7,946 nt of DNA from Planctomycetota bacterium (lineage in GTDB: Bacteria; Planctomycetota; Planctomycetia; Gemmatales; Gemmataceae): positions 1 through 7,946 of the forward strand of contig JAGWVO010000163.1 in the NCBI GenBank assembly GCA_018970845.1, written 5' to 3'. The notes beneath the pieces were generated by a model. That model did not search any database. It was not told the DNA's origin and worked only from the letters and a program-made list of their open reading frames with translations. Both the position numbers and the translations under genes were made by a program. This document shows positions 1 through 6,469 of this stretch, piece by piece (positions within the stretch are counted from its first letter, which is position 1; every line of letters starts with the position of its first letter).

Positions 1-1535
1 TCGCCTCCTTGAAGCGTTCCGGCGACGACGGCTCGGCATGGGTGCCGATGACCACCTCGGAAGGCCCGGTCACCGTGGCGAACGAAAGCGGTGAACCGAC
101 CCCCGCGACCTTCCCCGGCGCGCTTTGCGGCGTGCTGCGCCAACCCGGCGCGAGGCAAGTCTTCGACCTCAAGTTCGAGAAGGGGCAGAAACTGTTCCTG
201 CGCGGGGAGGCGAAATCCCTCAACTCGCCCGTTGACCTGGACCTGGCCCTGCTGGACAAGTCGGGAAAGGAAGTGCGCCGAGGCGGGGAGGCCAGGGGCA
301 CCGACGAGGTGACGCTGGAATTCGTCGCCGGGGCCGCCGGCGAATACCAGCTTGTGGTGCGGGATGCCCTCCGCGAAGGGGGAGATGATGCCGCCTACCG
401 GCTGTTGGCCCGCAACGATCCTTTTCCGCCCCAGCTTGTCGCCGAGGCGGAGGGACTCGCGGTTCCCCGGGGGGACCGCCAGATCCTGCCGATCACGGTG
501 ACGCGCAGTCCGGGCACGAAAGGGGCCATCAGGCTCAAGCTGTTGGGCGCCCCGCCGGGAATCGCGCTTTCACCGAGTTCGATCTCCCAGGACGAGACAT
601 CGTTCGTCTGCACGCTGGAGGCCTCCCACGACGCGCCGCTCGGGTTGCACACCTTGCAAATCATGGCCGAGCCTGAAGATTCCGGCGGACATTGGCGATC
701 GTTGGTTCGGACCCAGCCTCTCGTGGATCGGAAGCTGGTGAACATCGACCTCATTCCCCTGGCGTTGCGTGAAGACCAGCGGCGGTTGCCTCCGTCGGTG
801 ACGGACCGCTTCGCGCTCCAGGTGACTCCGCCCTCGCCGTTCCAGTTTGAACTGCCTGAATCCCAACTGACGCTGGTTCGTTACCAGCGGGTGCCGGTGC
901 CGATCGTCACAACCCGGCTCAAGGAATTCGACGGGCCGATCACCTTCAGCGCCGAGGGAGGCCAACTGGCCCCGAAGGAGGAGGGCCGCACCCGCGTCTA
1001 CGCGGAATTTCCGCCCGCGGGACCGCAGACGCCCAAGGTCTCGGGCTTCATCCAGTCGCTGATTCTCTCCAACCTGGCCAAGGCGCGGATCAAGGTCAGC
1101 GCCGTCGGCACGCACCAGGGGCGCCGGGTGATGTTGACGCGATGCTTCGACCTCGACCTTGTGGCGGGATTCAAGGTCGAAGGTGAACCGGCGAAGGTTT
1201 CGGCGCTTCCGGGCGAGACGGCCCGCGCGCGACTGGTTGTCAACAGGGTCGGCCCGCTCGACACGCCCGTGACGATCCGCTTCAACGCCAACTCCGGCCT
1301 CGACCTGCCCGAAACGCTCATGATCGGCAAAGGCCAGTCGGGAGTCGATTTCCAGGTGGCGATCCCCGCCGACACCAATCCTCGGAAGATCGGCATCCAG
1401 GCGGTTTCCACGGGTTATGTGAACGGCTACGAGGAAGAGGTGCGCGGATTGCTCCTGGAAATCGATGTGCGGAAGCCCGAAGCGCCGAAAAAGACGGAAG
1501 CCCCGAAAAACGCCGAGACGACGAACAAGAAGTAG
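1..1535 (+). CDS. Secreted PPC-domain/Ig-like beta-domain protein, C-terminal part (5' end outside the window)
   Basis: The reading frame is open from the first complete codon (base 3) with no stop upstream, so the true start lies outside the window; the TTG at base 9 is only an internal codon. The visible 510 residues begin inside the protein. Residues about 40-135 resemble a PPC (bacterial pre-peptidase C-terminal) domain: the pattern is GVL-PG--Q-FDLKFEKGQKL, then SPVDLDLALLD-SGKE, then GEYQLVVRD, then YRL. Several Ig-like or NEW3-like beta segments follow, with proline-rich stretches such as GAPPGIALSPSS. The protein ends in a charged Lys/Glu/Ala/Pro tail. No catalytic motif is visible. 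In Planctomycetota such proteins are usually exported and encoded beside DUF1549/DUF1553 genes, as here, where the next gene starts 7 bases after this stop. Function is unknown; a binding or scaffolding role at the cell surface is inference. The family assignment is fairly sure, the exact domain borders are not. Confidence 0.8.
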   Translation, partial: ASLKRSGDDGSAWVPMTTSEGPVTVANESGEPTPATFPGALCGVLRQPGARQVFDLKFEKGQKLFLRGEAKSLNSPVDLDLALLDKSGKEVRRGGEARGTDEVTLEFVAGAAGEYQLVVRDALREGGDDAAYRLLARNDPFPPQLVAEAEGLAVPRGDRQILPITVTRSPGTKGAIRLKLLGAPPGIALSPSSISQDETSFVCTLEASHDAPLGLHTLQIMAEPEDSGGHWRSLVRTQPLVDRKLVNIDLIPLALREDQRRLPPSVTDRFALQVTPPSPFQFELPESQLTLVRYQRVPVPIVTTRLKEFDGPITFSAEGGQLAPKEEGRTRVYAEFPPAGPQTPKVSGFIQSLILSNLAKARIKVSAVGTHQGRRVMLTRCFDLDLVAGFKVEGEPAKVSALPGETARARLVVNRVGPLDTPVTIRFNANSGLDLPETLMIGKGQSGVDFQVAIPADTNPRKIGIQAVSTGYVNGYEEEVRGLLLEIDVRKPEAPKKTEAPKNAETTNKK

Positions 1536-1542
1536 GTGGGCC

Positions 1543-3705
1543 ATGCTTCGCGTGATCGTGTCGCTGCTGCCGGTAGTCATCGCCGGCGCCTCCCGGGCGG
1601 AAGAATCGCCGCGGATGGATTTTCGGACCGATGTGATCGCCGCCCTGTCGCGCGGCGGCTGCAACCAGGGAGCCTGCCACGGATCTCCGCAGGGGAAGAA
1701 CGGCTTCCGCCTCAGCCTGCGCGGCGCCGACCCCGGCGCGGATTTCGCCACCCTCGTGAGGGAGCAGGGCGGCCGCCGAGTCAATCGCCAGTCGCCGGCG
1801 CAAAGCCTAATCCTCATGAAGGCGACGGGCGCCGTTGCCCACCAGGGCGGGGTGATCTTCAGCCCGCAACATCCCGCGTATCGCGCGATCGTCGGCTGGA
1901 TCGGTCAGGGGTGTGAAATCAAGGAAGCCCCGGCCGTCACCCGCCTGGAAGTGCTCCCGGGTGACACCCGCCTGCCCCCGAACGCCCCGAGCCTCGCCCT
2001 CACCGTCCAGGCCCGCTTCGCCGACGGGTCGTCGCGGGATGTCACGGACCTGGCCGTCTTCTCCTCGAGCCACCCCGACCTCGCCCCCGTGACGCCGGCG
2101 GGCAAGGTGGAATTTCGCCGCACGGGCGAGGCCTCCATCCTGGTGAGATACCTGCAGTCCATCGCGAGCGTGCGGCTGAGCCATGTGAAGTCCGATGCCG
2201 GGTTTGTCTTCCGGGGGCCCGGGCCGGCCAATTTCGTCGATGAATTCATCTTCGCCAAGCAGCGCGACATGCGGCTCATCCCCGCGGCCGTGGCTCCCGA
2301 CGAGGTCTTCCTGAGGCGCGCGTACCTTGATGTGACCGGGGTGCTTCCGACCCCCGACGAGGCCGCGGCATTTTTGGACTCGAAGGATCCGGATAAACGA
2401 TCGAAGCTCGCGGACCAACTCCTCGCCCGGGACGAGTATGCCTCCCATTGGGCCCTGAAGTGGGCCGATGTGCTGCGCGGCAGCCCGGTCACGATCAGCG
2501 AGCGCGGCGTGCACAGCTTTCACCGGTATCTCGTCCGCGCGATGGCGGAGGATCGGCCTGTCACCGCCTTGGCGCGTGAACTCCTCACCGGACTCGGGAA
2601 CACATTGAACAAACCGGCGGCGAATTTCTTCCGCATCGCGCGCACGCCCGAGGACGCCGCGGAAACCGTGGCCCAGCTGTTCATGGGGGTGCGGGTCCAA
2701 TGCTCGCGCTGCCACAACCATCCCTTCGAAAACATCACCCAGGCCGACTATTACGGCCTCGCGGCCTTCTTCGCGCGGGTGCAGTTCAAGGGCGCCCAAT
2801 TCGGGTTGGACGACGAGATCGTCTACCTCGACGCGCGCCGGGAATTGAACAATCCGCTGACGAAAAAACCGCAGCCCCCAGTTGCGTTCTCGACCCCCGC
2901 GGAAGGGCTTGGCCCCGATGACGACCGCCGGGTCAAGTTCGCCGATTGGCTGACCTCGCCCGAGAACCGGTTCTTCGCCCCGGCCGTGGCCAACCGCGTC
3001 TGGTTCCACCTGCTCGGCAAGGGCATCGTCGATCCGGTCGATGATTTCCGCGACACCAATCCGCCAAGCAACCCGCAACTGCTCAAGGCCCTGGCGGACG
3101 ATTTCGCAAGGCACGGCTACCGGATGAAGCCGTTGATACGGACGATCATCACCTCGCGAACCTACCAGCTTGCGGCCCAGGCTCCCCGCCAGGACCCGAA
3201 CGCGGCCGACCAGGAGGCATACTTCACGCATGCCGCGGTTCGGATGCTCACCGCGGAGCAGGTGCTGGATGCCGTCTCCTCGGCCACCGGCGTCCACGAG
3301 CGATTCAAGGGTTATCCGGCCGGCACCCGGGCCCTTGAACTTCCCGAGGGCGGCGTGATCCATCCGTTCCTGCAGGCCTTTTCCAAGCCGGTGCGGGATG
3401 TCACATGCGAATGCGCCCGGGAGGACGATCCGGGCCTGCCGCAGGTTCTTCACATGCTCAACAACGCCCAAGTGGTGGGCCGGATCCGCTCGCCCGAAAG
3501 CCGCGTGGCCCGATGGCTCAAGGGTGGCCGGGAACCGTCTTGGATCGTCGACCAAATGTACCTGGCGACGCTCACGCGGCGACCCACGGCCAAGGAGAAA
3601 ACCTTGGTGCTTGAGCACATCCGGGCCGGCGGCGATCCCGAGGGAGGCCTGCAGGACCTTCAGCATGCCCTGCTCAACCTCAACGAATTCCTGCTGCGCC
3701 ACTAG
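1543..3705 (+). CDS. Exported DUF1549/DUF1553 (PSCyt2/PSD1) protein with CX4CH and CXXCH haem-type motifs
   Basis: This is a complete 720-residue protein. I chose the ATG at 1543 because it gives a signal peptide (hydrophobic LRVIVSLLPVVIAGAS, likely cleavage after ASRA near residue 19) and starts 7 bases after the previous stop; an in-frame start at 1465 would add a basic, unlikely leader. Order of parts: a PSCyt1-like N-terminal segment with CNQGACHG (C40, C45, H46; CX4CH) followed by GKNGFRLSLRG; a BIG2-like Ig domain at about 133-212; DUF1549 at about 228-415, containing VQCSRCHNHPF (C387, C390, H391; CXXCH) and DYYGLAAFFARV; and DUF1553 at about 460-715, with FADWLTSPENRFFAPAVANR and GKGIVDPVDDFRDTNPPSNP. 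The family is abundant in Planctomycetota, is predicted periplasmic or envelope-bound, and has no well-established function; haem binding is inferred from motifs. Such genes often sit beside DUF1501 genes, but none is visible here. The upstream GGTGGG is only a weak, close ribosome-binding site, so coupling to the upstream gene is plausible. Confidence 0.93.
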   Translation: MLRVIVSLLPVVIAGASRAEESPRMDFRTDVIAALSRGGCNQGACHGSPQGKNGFRLSLRGADPGADFATLVREQGGRRVNRQSPAQSLILMKATGAVAHQGGVIFSPQHPAYRAIVGWIGQGCEIKEAPAVTRLEVLPGDTRLPPNAPSLALTVQARFADGSSRDVTDLAVFSSSHPDLAPVTPAGKVEFRRTGEASILVRYLQSIASVRLSHVKSDAGFVFRGPGPANFVDEFIFAKQRDMRLIPAAVAPDEVFLRRAYLDVTGVLPTPDEAAAFLDSKDPDKRSKLADQLLARDEYASHWALKWADVLRGSPVTISERGVHSFHRYLVRAMAEDRPVTALARELLTGLGNTLNKPAANFFRIARTPEDAAETVAQLFMGVRVQCSRCHNHPFENITQADYYGLAAFFARVQFKGAQFGLDDEIVYLDARRELNNPLTKKPQPPVAFSTPAEGLGPDDDRRVKFADWLTSPENRFFAPAVANRVWFHLLGKGIVDPVDDFRDTNPPSNPQLLKALADDFARHGYRMKPLIRTIITSRTYQLAAQAPRQDPNAADQEAYFTHAAVRMLTAEQVLDAVSSATGVHERFKGYPAGTRALELPEGGVIHPFLQAFSKPVRDVTCECAREDDPGLPQVLHMLNNAQVVGRIRSPESRVARWLKGGREPSWIVDQMYLATLTRRPTAKEKTLVLEHIRAGGDPEGGLQDLQHALLNLNEFLLRH

Positions 3706-3815
3706 AAGCAGAATTCAGAATGATGGTTCGCACAATATGACCGAACATCCTGCTTGTAAACTGATGAACATGTTTTCGGATGCGATAGCTTGAAATTCCC
3801 GACGGTTGAACTCCG

Positions 3816-3915
3816 GCCCCTCACTTCGTTCAGGGCTCCCACGCGTCGATCTTCTTGGAATGGCCTCAAGGACCAGGCTTTTCAACGCTCAAGAGCCCTG
3901 AACGAAGTGAGGGGC
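3816..3915. repeat. Perfect 23-bp inverted repeat with 54-base spacer (REP/BIME-like)
   Basis: The left arm at 3816-3838 begins GCCCCTCACTTC and the right arm at 3893-3915 is its exact reverse complement, ending GAAGTGAGGGGC. Each arm also contains a small imperfect hairpin of its own: CCCT and AGGG enclose a 10-base middle in which AC and GT can pair around GAA. Two facing copies of a short, self-complementary unit separated by a few tens of bases is the layout of REP doublets (BIMEs); a bidirectional terminator or a small non-autonomous palindromic element would look similar. It lies between convergent genes, a typical place for such units. The arm symmetry is directly seen; the class is inference, because copy number elsewhere in the genome cannot be checked here. 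Confidence 0.7.
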
Positions 3916-4097
3916 AAATCATCAGCAAACCGTTAATTGAATCAATAGAAACTCCATATTATGTCAAATTCGGCACGCATTCAATCGCTATCCAGCCGGC
4001 ACCCTGATACTATGTCCTGAAGCCTGCTCCACTTGTTCCTTTGTCAGCGTCGCCAATCCAAGTCATTGATTGGAAGCCGGCCTTGAAACAGGAATCA

Positions 4098-4151
4098 TCA
4101 GGCCAACAACTGCCTCCCATGGCCTGAACGGCCCATGCCGTCCGCATGGGC
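4098..4151 (-). terminator. Two adjacent stem-loops downstream of argJ, possible transcription end
   Basis: In the argJ transcript the first stem-loop lies 28 bases after the stop codon: 4131-4138 (GCCCATGC) pairs with 4144-4151 (GCATGGGC) across a 5-base loop. A second lies 3 bases further on: 4098-4105 (TCAGGCCA) pairs with 4120-4127 (TGGCCTGA) across 14 bases. A weaker 6-bp stem, CCAATC/GATTGG at 4053-4073, follows. None has a U-run, so this is not a classic intrinsic terminator; it may stabilise the 3' end or act with Rho. CCCATG at 4116-4121 can alternatively pair with CATGGG at 4145-4150. Confidence 0.4.
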
Positions 4152-4179
4152 GCGATGAAGGGAGGATGACCGCGGCCTG

Positions 4180-5397
4180 TCAGGTCGTGTAGTCGGCGTT
4201 CAGGCTGACATACTCGTGCGTGAGGTCGCAGGTGTTGAACACGCAGCCGGCTTGGCCAAGCGTGAAGACCAGGCGGAAGGTGAGTTCGCGGTTGTTCCGC
4301 ATGTGGGCGCTCACCGCGGCGGCGTCGAACGGCTGGGGTTCCCCCCTCAGGTAGAGGCAGAAACCATCCAGCCATAGCGAAAGGTCGCGTTCCTCGAACG
4401 GCACGCCGGCGTAGCCCGCCGCGGAAACCACCCTTCCCCAATTGGGGTCGGCGCCGAAAACGGCGGTTTTCACGAGGGGGCTGTCGGCCACCGCCTTGGC
4501 CATCACCCGCGCCTCGGCCCCGGTGCGCGCCCCCTCCACCTTGACGACCAGAAGGTGGGAGGCCCCTTCGGCGTCGGCGGCGATGGCGCGCGCCAAATCG
4601 GCGCACACCTCCCCGAGCGCCTCGCCCCACAAGCCCAGGTCGGTTCCCGCCAGCGGCGCGGCGCCCGCGGGCATCGCCGCCCCGTTGGCCAGAACCAGCA
4701 CCGTGTCGTTGGTGCTGGTGTGCCCGTCCACCGAGACGCAGTGGAAACTTTGGTCGATGGCCGGCCCAAGGGCGGAGGCGAGGTCGCGAGGCGCCACCGC
4801 CGCGTCGGTGAAGGCGAAGGCCAGCATGGTGGCCATGTTGGGGCCGATCATCGCGGCACCCTTGGCGATTCCGGCGACCGTGAGCATTCCCGCCGAGGTC
4901 TTGACCGACCGGTGGGCCAACTTGGGCCTCGTGTCGGTGGTCATGATGGCGCGGGCCGCCCCGTCGAGCGCGCCATATCCCGTCGAGAGGGCGCCGGCCG
5001 CCGCGCGGATTCCCCGCCCGACCACTTCCATCGGAAGGAGCCGGCCGATGACGCCCGTCGAGGCGACGAGGAACGATTCGGGATCGGCGACCCGGCAGGC
5101 GCCGGCGGCCTCGGCGGCCATGGCCAGGGCGTCGGCCTCGCCCCGCTTGCCCGTGCAGGCGTTGGCGTTGCCCGAGCAGGCCACCACGCCCCTGAAGCCC
5201 GTTCCGGCGCGGGCGCGGATCCGGTCGCGGCAGAGGCGCACGGGCGCCGCCTGCACTCGGTTGGTGGTGAACATCCCGGCGGCGGCGCACGGCCTGTCGG
5301 AGACGGCCAGCGCGATGTCCCGCCTGGCGCCGTCATCGCCACGGATCCCGGAGGCCGAGTCGCCGAACGACCAGCCCGCGGGCGGTTGGAATGACAT
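4180..5397 (-). CDS. argJ: Glutamate N-acetyltransferase / ornithine acetyltransferase ArgJ
   Basis: ArgJ moves the acetyl group from N-acetylornithine to glutamate, recycling it in cytoplasmic arginine synthesis; bifunctional forms also use acetyl-CoA. The 405-residue length is normal. Family hallmarks are all present: AAGMFTTNRVQAAPV (39-53), SGNANACTG (75-83), the oxyanion-hole STG (113-115), and the self-cleavage motif KGAAMIGPNMATML (179-192), in which Thr190 should become the N-terminal nucleophile of the beta chain. GADPNWGR and the C-terminal CDLTHEYVSLNADYTT are also typical. Cleavage would give chains of about 189 and 216 residues. Whether it is mono- or bifunctional cannot be read from the sequence. 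The ATG start fits the family; no strong Shine-Dalgarno is seen, only a GGGG some 10 bases upstream. It follows fabI by 30 bases and is probably co-transcribed with it. No other arginine gene is in the window. Confidence 0.97.
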   Translation of the reverse strand: MSFQPPAGWSFGDSASGIRGDDGARRDIALAVSDRPCAAAGMFTTNRVQAAPVRLCRDRIRARAGTGFRGVVACSGNANACTGKRGEADALAMAAEAAGACRVADPESFLVASTGVIGRLLPMEVVGRGIRAAAGALSTGYGALDGAARAIMTTDTRPKLAHRSVKTSAGMLTVAGIAKGAAMIGPNMATMLAFAFTDAAVAPRDLASALGPAIDQSFHCVSVDGHTSTNDTVLVLANGAAMPAGAAPLAGTDLGLWGEALGEVCADLARAIAADAEGASHLLVVKVEGARTGAEARVMAKAVADSPLVKTAVFGADPNWGRVVSAAGYAGVPFEERDLSLWLDGFCLYLRGEPQPFDAAAVSAHMRNNRELTFRLVFTLGQAGCVFNTCDLTHEYVSLNADYTT

Positions 5398-5427
5398 GGG
5401 ATAACCCCGGTATGAAATGGCGGGGGT

Positions 5428-6306
5428 TCAGACCCCCATGACATTGTACCCGCAGTCGACATAAAGGATCTGGGCGGTGATCGCCGAGGCCAGGGGACTG
5501 CACAGGAAGGCCGTGGCGTTGGCGACCTCCTCCACCTCGATGGCCCTGGGCAGCGGGGATTTCGCCGCCGCGTGGTTGATCATGTCGTTGATGTCGCCGA
5601 TGGCGCGCGCGGCGCGGGAGGCGTACGGGCCGGCGGAGACCAGGTTGACGCGGATCTTCTTGCCGCCCAGGTTGCTGGCGAGTTGCTGGGCGTCGATCTG
5701 GAGCGCGGCCTTGGCCGTGGACATGCCGCCGCCATAGTGCGGCACCACTCGGTCGCCGCCGAGGTAGGTGAGCGCGACGGCGTTGGGATCGGGCCGGCCC
5801 TCCATCAGCGGCGCGAAGGTCCGCAGCAGCGCCGTCAGCGAATAGCTGCTGATGCTCAGCGCCGTCAGGTAGGCCGACCGGGATGTCTCCACCATGCGGT
5901 TCTTGATTTCGGGGCTGAAGGCCACGGCGTGGATCACGATGTCCACATGGGGGGTGTGGGCCTTCACATTGGCGGCAAGGCCGGCGATCGAGAAGTCGCC
6001 GTGCTTGTTGAACCGCTTGTCCTCGCGGGTCTTGGCGTCGACATCGGCCATCGAATCGAAGCTGACATCGCAGGCGAACACCTTTTCCACCTGGATGGAA
6101 CCGGTCCCGTAGGGCAGCAGGCGGCTTTCCGCATCCGCGTCGCGGGTGAGGATGCTCTCGACGATGCTCACCAGGCGCGGATGCACCGCGAAGATCAGCC
6201 GGGCGCCCGCCGCCTGAAGGTACTTGGCGATGTGCCAGGCGAACCCGACATTGTCGCCCACACCGGTCACCAAGGCCACCTTGCCGGAAAGATCCAGGGG
6301 AATCAT
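5428..6306 (-). CDS. fabI: Enoyl-[acyl-carrier-protein] reductase (NADH), FabI of chlamydial/plastid type
   Basis: FabI reduces trans-2-enoyl-ACP to acyl-ACP, the last step of each cycle of type II fatty-acid synthesis in the cytoplasm. It is a 292-residue short-chain dehydrogenase-like protein. The N-terminal LSGKVALVTGVGDNVGFAW (7-25) is the dinucleotide-binding loop. The catalytic region is TYLGGDRVVPHYGGGMSTAK, with Tyr181, Tyr191 and Lys199. The Tyr191-X7-Lys199 spacing, the segment before SFDS, SPEI at 131-134, and the ending SPLASAI...YVDCGYNVMGV match chlamydial and plant plastid enzymes better than E. coli FabI (YX6K). Ala129 sits where E. coli has triclosan-linked Gly93. I chose the ATG at 6304-6306: MIPLDLSGKVALVTG fits the family N-terminus, and TGAGG lies 8 bases upstream. 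A longer in-frame form from a TTG at 6355-6357 would add 17 unconserved residues. argJ follows after 30 bases. Confidence 0.96.
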   Translation of the reverse strand: MIPLDLSGKVALVTGVGDNVGFAWHIAKYLQAAGARLIFAVHPRLVSIVESILTRDADAESRLLPYGTGSIQVEKVFACDVSFDSMADVDAKTREDKRFNKHGDFSIAGLAANVKAHTPHVDIVIHAVAFSPEIKNRMVETSRSAYLTALSISSYSLTALLRTFAPLMEGRPDPNAVALTYLGGDRVVPHYGGGMSTAKAALQIDAQQLASNLGGKKIRVNLVSAGPYASRAARAIGDINDMINHAAAKSPLPRAIEVEEVANATAFLCSPLASAITAQILYVDCGYNVMGV

Positions 6307-6314
6307 GCGAAAAA

Positions 6315-6319
6315 CCTCA
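6315..6319 (-). promoter_or_regulatory. Shine-Dalgarno site of fabI
   Basis: TGAGG on the minus strand lies 8 bases before the ATG at 6304-6306. It decides the start in favour of this ATG over the upstream in-frame TTG at 6355-6357. Confidence 0.65.
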
Positions 6320-6328
6320 TCCGTGCGG

Positions 6329-6347
6329 CGCCGGACTCCTTCCGGCG
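6329..6347 (-). promoter_or_regulatory. Stem-loop with AGGAG loop in the fabI leader
   Basis: On the minus strand a perfect 7-bp stem, CGCCGGA pairing with TCCGGCG, encloses the 5-base loop AGGAG. It ends 22 bases before the fabI ATG. The loop is a good Shine-Dalgarno sequence but is 29 bases from the fabI start, too far to serve it directly. The structure is seen; any regulatory role is inference. Confidence 0.35.
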
Positions 6348-6354
6348 GACTAAT

Positions 6355-6366
6355 CAACCATGGTTG
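6355..6366. promoter_or_regulatory. Perfect 12-bp palindrome upstream of fabI, possible operator
   Basis: CAACCATGGTTG reads the same on both strands. It lies 48 bases upstream of the fabI ATG, in the only sizeable spacer ahead of the fabI-argJ pair, next to the near-palindrome ACCAATTTTGGT. A dimeric repressor site is possible. No convincing -10/-35 pair was found nearby, and a 12-bp palindrome can occur by chance. Confidence 0.25.
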
Positions 6367-6418
6367 TGAATACCAATTTTGGTGCCCGGCGCACAGGTCG
6401 GCCCGATTTCAATGCTGA

Positions 6419-6441
6419 TGCCCCGGTCAAGGACCGGGGCA
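6419..6441 (-). terminator. Strong GC-rich hairpin downstream of the HEAT-repeat gene
   Basis: TGCCCCGGTC at 6419-6428 pairs perfectly with GACCGGGGCA at 6432-6441, giving a 10-bp stem closed by a 3-base loop. It starts 28 bases after the stop of the minus-strand HEAT-repeat gene and lies before fabI, so it is best read as the transcription end of the former. There is no U-run after it, so the call is not certain; it could also be part of the fabI leader. Confidence 0.5.
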
Positions 6442-6469
6442 CCGTCGAATCCGGCTTTGGGACCGCTCG

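Larger units (their letters stand above)
3706..4179. other. Convergent intergenic region without a convincing gene
   Basis: This 474-base stretch separates the plus-strand DUF1549/DUF1553 gene from the minus-strand argJ gene. Large parts, notably 3712-3800 and 3915-3990, are clearly richer in A+T than the flanking genes. It holds a long-armed inverted repeat (3816-3915), a weak GCCT/AGGC hairpin followed by TTTT (3863-3882) that could help end plus-strand transcripts, and stem-loops downstream of argJ (4053-4151). An 18-codon ATG frame at 3737-3793 has no ribosome-binding site and is probably chance. No tRNA or other recognisable RNA gene was found. Confidence 0.7.

Noticed and set aside
570..3702. 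Long open frames antisense to the PPC and DUF1549/DUF1553 genes, up to 631 codons
   Set aside because: Their translations are Arg/Gly/Asp-rich with no recognisable domain, and they mirror the codon bias of clearly real genes on the other strand, as expected in GC-rich DNA.
3737..3793. An 18-codon ATG frame after the DUF1549/DUF1553 gene
   Set aside because: There is no ribosome-binding site, it is very short, and it lies in an A+T-rich spacer where such frames arise by chance.
3937..3962. A promoter-like TATTAT at 3957-3962 with TTAATT or TTGAAT upstream
   Set aside because: The -35 match or the spacing is poor, and no plus-strand gene follows; argJ is convergent. It is probably just A+T-rich sequence.
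4010..5404. Frames of 279-426 codons overlapping argJ on both strands
   Set aside because: argJ has all family motifs through its full length, and the overlapping frames translate to low-complexity Arg/Gly/Ala sequence without domains.
6307..6357. A 17-residue N-terminal extension of FabI from a TTG codon
   Set aside because: The extension does not resemble the FabI N-terminus, and the ATG at 6304-6306 has a Shine-Dalgarno site 8 bases upstream.
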